Shown here: in pieces, positions 59,742-64,000 of the stretch | Position numbering within the stretch: position 1 is the first letter of the stretch | How the letters are laid out: the number at the start of each line of letters is the position of its first letter | Source: Shewanella ulleungensis | GTDB lineage: Bacteria > Pseudomonadota > Gammaproteobacteria > Enterobacterales > Shewanellaceae | DNA: 64,000 nt | Direction of reading: 5' to 3' | NCBI RefSeq assembly: GCF_014648315.1 | Contig: NZ_BMQW01000003.1 | Location: 432,865-496,864, forward strand | Made by a program: the position numbers and the translations under genes | The notes under the pieces: generated by a model | Told to the model about the DNA's origin: nothing | The model's input: only the letters and a program-made list of their open reading frames with translations | Databases searched by the model: none

Positions 59742-60236
59742 ATCGGGTGTGGTTAATAAATAAACTTTAAACCTAAATTAACAATCTGTCTCGATTGGCA
59801 GTAACAGTGTCAGTTGAGGCACAAACACTGCCAAAGCTGTAATTATTTCGCTACAGCAGAGAGCGAAATATAATGGTATTGAAAATGGCTCGCAGTCAGT
59901 GAGTGCGAAGAAAAACTTATAAATCAAACAAGCGTTTCAAACATTGATTTTTTTATAAATTGTCTTAAATACTCTGCAACCCAGCACGAATCAGCTACAG
60001 GGTAGTGCGAAACAAATCTTTTCGCTCTCACTGAGAGCGAAATTTATTGATGAAAAAGAGTGAGTCAGTGGTTTTAACTGGAGCTTTTTGTGAGATAGTT
60101 GCAGCATTTAGAGGGAGCCGCCGTGCTAAGATGCCTTGTAAACAATACGTAAGATTCGGGGGCTATATGCGTTATTGCGAGTAAGAGATATAAAGCGAAA
60201 GTTTCCGAGTTTCACAAAAAAGCGCGCTCTAATGAT
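59742..60236. other. Non-coding region behind the integrase with GCGAAA inverted repeats
   Basis: The ~495-bp stretch has no gene. It holds a palindrome with arms TATTTCGCT (59844-59852) and AGCGAAATA (59862-59870), and a longer one with arms TTTCGCTCTCA (60020-60030) and TGAGAGCGAAA (60032-60042). Both share the core TTTCGCT/AGCGAAA. Near 60160 a G-run is followed by ATG (60167) and a five-codon frame. The repeats could be binding sites for an element-encoded regulator or excisionase. Confidence 0.55.
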
Positions 60237-60512
60237 ATGTCCATCGAATTATGGCTGGAATTAAAAATAAGATGCTCAGAATTAAAAGAGTCTAGGCGTT
60301 TAAGAGACAAGGAAGGTCAAATTATTATTTGGGAGCAGTTAAGTATCGATGACAATATGGTGACTTTTCCAATGCAAACACTTAAAGGAACACCTTTGGA
60401 TGTCTTAAGCGTCTGCTTTAATGCAGAATCATTTATTCGTCTCCAGCAATCATATGGCGAGTGCCCTCAAGAAATCGCTGTTAAGGTCATCGCCTCACTT
60501 GAGGCAAATTAG
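60237..60512 (+). CDS. Hypothetical protein of the island (91 aa, start doubtful)
   Basis: A soluble protein without recognisable domain: an amphipathic helical N-terminal half (ELWLELKIRCSELKESRRLRDKE), then WEQLSIDDNMVTFPMQTL and a helical end. The ATG at 60237 has no ribosome binding site. The frame stays open further upstream to about 60150 and codes sensible residues (IASKRYKAKVSEFHKKARSN), but only with non-standard starts such as ATT. A good G-rich ribosome binding site with ATG at 60167 is in another frame. So the 5' end may be frameshifted or use an unusual start. Confidence 0.55.
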   Translation: MSIELWLELKIRCSELKESRRLRDKEGQIIIWEQLSIDDNMVTFPMQTLKGTPLDVLSVCFNAESFIRLQQSYGECPQEIAVKVIASLEAN

Positions 60513-60724
60513 GTCCAATGCAGTTCTGCTAAATCTAACAAACTTTTTCCCCATTCCTGCTTAGAGTAGTGACTCGTAACATTTCTTGGTTTTAATGTTT
60601 GACCGAATTTTCCTAATGACTGAATATGGTTCTAGTTGAATAATCATGCGGGCTGGCATGTATCCACTGATACGGTGGCGATTCACTCTATAACAACCGT
60701 TATGTTTAGGGAGAGTAATTACAA

Positions 60725-62476
60725 ATGAATCAAGATTGGATTCTTCAAAAGAAGGAGACCCGTCGTACATTTTCTAAATCGACTTGGGTACCTTTGCGAG
60801 CTTCTGTAGAGAACGAGAACGGCAACGTTAAAAACATAGGTTATAGCAACGAGTTCTTTGGATGTGGGTCCGTTGCGTTCTCGCCAGAAAACCGTGAAAT
60901 AGCTGAGAAATTAAGCTGGATGGACATTGGGCTTAGCAGAACGATTGCCCCTTATGCATATGAGGACGGCTTTTACTCGACTATTTATGAGTATCAATAT
61001 AACGACAAAGAACCCATAGGTGTTCACTTAGTTCTGGAGTTACCTTTACCAGTTGTCGGAGGAAGACAATGGATATTGAATCCAGATCTTGTTGCAGCCC
61101 TTCGTCTCATTAAAGAAGGGGATAATTGGGTTAGACCTGAAGAAAATTTTGTGGTTGTCGCTCGTGAGATTCTCGACGAGAAGGGTGAGCAGCGCCTGAT
61201 AGAAATCAAGAGAGAATACTTACTTGATTACTTGGCGGCTAGGAACTTAGCGTTACGACTCTCTTACTACCGTCAAAGAGTTGAAAATGTAGCCTCTCTT
61301 GAAACTAGCGACTATGTAGGCATAGAGGGCTATAAAGAAGAGCGAGATGGCGGTCGATATGAGCTACTGGTTCGCGACATCAACGACGTTTTTGGCGGAA
61401 ACTGGGCGATGTTTCGAACTTGGCGAACTGACGTAGATGAAGAAGATGATGCCCCCGTGATGGGACCAGAAACCAACGAAAATACTGATTATGAAAGCTC
61501 CCATGGACAAAAGGGTGGCTATAAAGGTGTTCGTGTCGAGGGGGAGTTCTGGCGGGACGAATGGATAGATCACCAAGGGGCTAGTACTCGCATAAGAGGG
61601 GACGAAGATAACAACCTACCTCAGTTCATAGTAGAAACTGATGGTACTCGTTTGCCGTCTACCGAATTAAATAGTGAAGACATTGGAAGATGGCTTTGGT
61701 TTCGGACCAGTATTATTAGTGAGCTTCTTGATCTGCGTGGGTTTTCGCTCGAGTGGTATACAGCAGAAACTGGCGGTATCAAATCAACTTCCGGCTATTC
61801 GATTCACTTTGGGATAAACTCTTCAGATTTAATCACCATCTACGCTTATGACATTGCTCGCCTTCCTGCATGGGAGCAGCATATCTGGGCGGCACATAAT
61901 GTCGTTCCAGATGGGAAGGTATCAAGTGAGTTGCTGGAATCGCAAGTGAAGGCTCAACCGGCATCTACACATGCTGTGGAGGAACTTTTCTTTGAGGTAA
62001 TGGCTATGCTTGAAAACGGATTTCATGACACTTTCGGTGTTCAGCTTTACACACATGATATTAACCGGTCAGAAGTTTTGAAACACATATCTCGTTTTGC
62101 CAGCAAGGATCAGGCATCTCTTCTACGGCTCGCAAAAGAACTTGTTCGTGTATTTTCAGATAGATTGGATGTGCGAGAGCTTCGTAAACTTTCAACGCAT
62201 TCAAATAAGGACAAATTGGGTTCAAATAAGCTACTAGAAGATGTGCTAGCTCAAAAAGTAGGGCCTGAAAAAGCGCGTAAAATATTTGGCCCAATCGCAG
62301 GGGCTTACGATATGCGAGTAGGTGATGCTCATCCTACTAGCTCGAAAATTGGGGATGCGTTAAAGCTAGTGGGGATTGACGACAGCAACTCTTTTTTGCG
62401 ACAGGGAGAGCAGTTAATATCTAATTTTGGCCAATCAATTTGGTGGATTGGTAAGTTACTGTTCGAAAATCCATAA
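60725..62476 (+). CDS. Hypothetical island protein (583 aa) with HEPN-like motifs
   Basis: A large soluble protein that I cannot place in a known family. The N-terminal ~400 residues are rich in aromatic residues and charged loops (WMDIGLSRTIAPYAYEDGFYS, LELPLPVVGGRQWILNPDL, GGNWAMFRTWRTDVDEEDDAP). The last ~170 residues are helical and contain two Rx4H motifs: RKLSTH (487-492) and RVGDAH (531-536). Rx4-6H is the active-site pattern of HEPN ribonucleases found in many defence and toxin systems. The surroundings (integrase, transposase, orphan genes) fit a defence role, but this is inference from motif and place. A ribosome binding site (GGGAG) precedes the ATG. Confidence 0.6.
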   Translation: MNQDWILQKKETRRTFSKSTWVPLRASVENENGNVKNIGYSNEFFGCGSVAFSPENREIAEKLSWMDIGLSRTIAPYAYEDGFYSTIYEYQYNDKEPIGVHLVLELPLPVVGGRQWILNPDLVAALRLIKEGDNWVRPEENFVVVAREILDEKGEQRLIEIKREYLLDYLAARNLALRLSYYRQRVENVASLETSDYVGIEGYKEERDGGRYELLVRDINDVFGGNWAMFRTWRTDVDEEDDAPVMGPETNENTDYESSHGQKGGYKGVRVEGEFWRDEWIDHQGASTRIRGDEDNNLPQFIVETDGTRLPSTELNSEDIGRWLWFRTSIISELLDLRGFSLEWYTAETGGIKSTSGYSIHFGINSSDLITIYAYDIARLPAWEQHIWAAHNVVPDGKVSSELLESQVKAQPASTHAVEELFFEVMAMLENGFHDTFGVQLYTHDINRSEVLKHISRFASKDQASLLRLAKELVRVFSDRLDVRELRKLSTHSNKDKLGSNKLLEDVLAQKVGPEKARKIFGPIAGAYDMRVGDAHPTSSKIGDALKLVGIDDSNSFLRQGEQLISNFGQSIWWIGKLLFENP

Positions 62477-62571
62477 AGTGAAAATATTCAGGATGTTGGT
62501 ATAACAAGGTCTGCGGTCGGCAAATTTGCCACAGAGTGCGGCATTAACTGTTTATTTTTTTTGGAACTAAA

Positions 62572-63072
62572 ATGACACGAAACGAATTAGTACAAGAAGC
62601 TCTATATATGGCTGAAAATATAACTCAAAATTTTAGGTCTGTAGACGGTAGTTGCTTGTATATGAGTGCATTGTTAGCTGCAATGATGAATGATCAATTC
62701 TCTGTTGAAACTAGATTTGTAACCGGGAGCTTGTCGGTTGCTGGTTATACGATATTTGCTCATAACCCAATTAAACCCAAATTGACTAAAAAGTCTGACG
62801 TAATTGAGCAGTGGGATGGTCATGCATGGGTTGAACTCGATGATTTAATTTTTGATTTGTCAGTATTTCGAACCGTCTTTTCAACAGCTTCCACCTCTCG
62901 TATTCAGAGCCTTTTTGAAGCTAGATTTGATCGTGGTTCGGCTTATTTAGTTGGACAAAAAAATAAGTTAATCGAAATGGGTGTAGTGTACACCCCGTTG
63001 GAACTATTGTCTGACGACGATGCGACCATATTTATACAAAATGCCGATAGAATGGGGCTAATAAACTACTGA
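62572..63072 (+). CDS. Hypothetical island protein with possible Cys-His-Asp triad (166 aa)
   Basis: A soluble protein with Cys28 in VDGSCLYMSALLAAMM, His84 in WDGHAWVELDDLIFDLS and Asp91/Asp95 behind it. This order and spacing resemble transglutaminase-like or papain-fold cysteine enzymes, in which a helix carries Cys and two strands carry His and Asp. I do not recognise the family. It lies 95 bp after the 583-aa gene on the same strand and ends at a terminator-like hairpin, so the two could form an operon. Base composition is typical of the region. Confidence 0.6.
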   Translation: MTRNELVQEALYMAENITQNFRSVDGSCLYMSALLAAMMNDQFSVETRFVTGSLSVAGYTIFAHNPIKPKLTKKSDVIEQWDGHAWVELDDLIFDLSVFRTVFSTASTSRIQSLFEARFDRGSAYLVGQKNKLIEMGVVYTPLELLSDDDATIFIQNADRMGLINY

Positions 63073-63084
63073 CAAAAGTATTAG

Positions 63085-63122
63085 GTTTCAACATACCTTT
63101 CCTAAGGAAACTGAAACTTTTT
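63085..63122 (+). terminator. Terminator-like hairpin after the 166-aa gene
   Basis: GTTTCA pairs with TGAAAC; inside it TTTCC pairs with GGAAA, and five T follow. Confidence 0.6.
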
Positions 63123-63270
63123 AGAGCAATAAAACTAACGTGTTTATGTCTAATTCAATGACAGACGGTATGCGTGTCTGAAGGCCAATAAATAAAAATA
63201 TTGAGACACGGTAACTCGTTTTACTAAGCGATATCTTAGTACGAAAATAAAGAAACTAAAGGTGCTTATC

Positions 63271-63378
63271 GTGACGAAATTACCTACAAACTCACCAACT
63301 GACTTTTGCGTAGCCTTTATAGAAAGGGAACTTGAAGATAACCGAGAAATAACATGGCCACCCATTCTAACTGGCTAA
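63271..63378 (+). CDS. Candidate small ORF (35 aa)
   Basis: GTG 63271 behind AAAGGTG, coding TKLPTNSPTDFCVAFIEREL and then EDNREITWPPILTG. The only support is the ribosome binding site and sensible residue usage; it may be a remnant of a longer gene. Confidence 0.25.
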   Translation: MTKLPTNSPTDFCVAFIERELEDNREITWPPILTG

Positions 63379-63429
63379 ATATTCAACACTGAACTAGGCT
63401 TTATTACCCTTTTCAAATGGTAATAGAAG

Positions 63430-64000
63430 ATGGCCAGACCAAGACAGACAATCGTTAGTTTAGAAGATACGCCTTACTATCACTGTTGTTCGCGTGTGGT
63501 GCGTAAGGCATTTCTTTGTGGAATAGATAACTCAACAGGTGAGAACTTTGAGCATCGGCGGGAGTGGGTCGACTCTCGGATTCTAGAATTAGCGACCATC
63601 TTTGCCATTGATATCTGTGCTTATGCCGTGATGAGTAATCACTTACATGTGGTTATAAAAGTCGATGCTGATAAAGCAAAACAGTGGTCAGATAAAGAAG
63701 TGCTCATTCAATGGCACAAAGGCTTTAAGGGCACGTTGCTTATGCACAAATACCTAAAAGAAGAAGACCTTAACCAGTTTGAGCTTCAAACGGTTAATGA
63801 ATGCATTACTGAATACCGTAAACGCTTAATTGATATCAGTTGGTTTATGCGCTCACTCAGTGAGCCTATAGCTAGAATGGCCAACAAAGAAGATAAATGT
63901 ACCGGAAGATTCTGGGAAGGCAGGTTTAAATCTCAGGCTTTGCTTGATGAAGCCGCAGTTTTAGCCTGTATGGCTTATGTCGATTTAAACCCTGTCAGAG
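63430..64000 (+). mobile_element. IS200-like (REP-associated type) transposase, cut by window end
   Basis: From ATG 63430 the frame is open to the last base, so the gene is partial (190 codons visible). It has the Y1/HUH transposase pattern: VSLEDTPYYHCCSRVVRKAFLCG, YAVMSNHLHVVIKV with the HxH metal site, GRFWEGRFKSQALLD and MAYVDLNPVR. The tyrosine would be expected in the segment just before or after the visible end. Proteins of this kind often stand alone without insertion-sequence ends, as domesticated relatives. No ends are seen upstream. Confidence 0.85.

Larger units (their letters stand above)
63073..63429. other. Intergenic region before the transposase
   Basis: A 357-bp stretch with a terminator-like hairpin at 63085-63122 and one short candidate frame (63271-63378). 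Nothing else is evident. Confidence 0.4.

Noticed and set aside
62500..62555. Sequence TATAACAAGG ... GGCAAATTTGCC ... GCGGCATTAAC behind the 583-aa gene, with TATAACAACCGTTATG in front of it (about 60690), resembling integron attC sites
   Set aside because: The right core reads ATTAAC instead of GTT, the outer arms do not pair well, and no integron integrase is seen. An attC covariance search would decide.
63150..63365. 71-aa minus-strand frame before the transposase
   Set aside because: No ribosome binding site or recognisable feature; composition fits a chance frame.

Overview
The window looks like chromosome of a low-GC gammaproteobacterium, most likely a Shewanella. This rests on gene order and protein character: hda / DUF2069 / arsC-like / bepA / tusA-like / perM; yffB-dapE; ptsH-ptsI-crr; ald / lrp / ftsK-lolA-rarA-crcB-serS; tusDCBE next to yccA. 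DUF3334, DUF808 and DUF2897 proteins and a Xanthomonas/Caulobacter-type TonB receptor fit the same group. The genus is an inference from gene content, not from a database comparison.

Layout. 1-19.7 kb is mostly housekeeping: DUF2066 protein (cut by the window edge), Hda, a putative HExxH lipoprotein, DUF2069, ArsC-like, BepA, TusA-like, PerM-like, DUF2897, KdsB, carbonic anhydrase, an alpha/beta hydrolase, a VanY-type peptidase, DapE, YffB, the PTS core (HPr, EI, IIA-Glc), a chemoreceptor, DUF3334 and a LacI-family regulator. Then follow DUF808 and a frameshifted DUF805 gene. 21.4-42.0 kb is a starch/maltodextrin locus in two blocks. Block one is GH97 alpha-glucosidase, then an SLC45-like MFS transporter, then a GH15 glucoamylase lipoprotein. 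Block two is TonB receptor, flavin halogenase, GH13 neopullulanase-like enzyme and GH13 alpha-amylase lipoprotein, with a divergent GH13 alpha-glucosidase and a sugar MFS transporter. A small membrane protein, a TrmY-family methyltransferase and YecH lie between the blocks. 42.1-57.9 kb is again core genome: RsmB/F-like methyltransferase, a GAF-GGDEF-EAL protein, Ald, Lrp, FtsK, LolA, RarA, CrcB, SerS, TusEBCD, YccA and a PunR-like LysR regulator. From 58.2 kb a tRNA-Ser(UGA) is followed by a tyrosine integrase and unfamiliar genes, ending in an IS200-like transposase that runs off the window: the left end of an integrated element.

How the genes work together. The starch locus reads as a complete route. 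Outer-membrane uptake (TonB receptor) would feed periplasmic or surface hydrolysis (alpha-amylase, neopullulanase-like, GH15, GH97). Inner-membrane transport (SLC45-like and FucP/GluP-like MFS) and cytoplasmic hydrolysis (GH13) complete it. Four 14-bp palindromes of the form TGCATACGTATNCA or close variants lie only in the promoter regions of these genes. Three of them stand exactly 5 nt upstream of a -35-like hexamer that is 18 nt from a -10-like hexamer; the fourth is 1 nt off. This points to one regulon, probably run by the LacI-family protein at 18.6 kb, and the position upstream of -35 suggests activation rather than simple repression.

The least familiar part is the island from 58.4 kb. 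It carries a 583-aa protein with HEPN-like Rx4H motifs, a 166-aa protein with a possible Cys-His-Asp triad, a 91-aa protein that seems to have lost its normal start, and inverted repeats behind the integrase.
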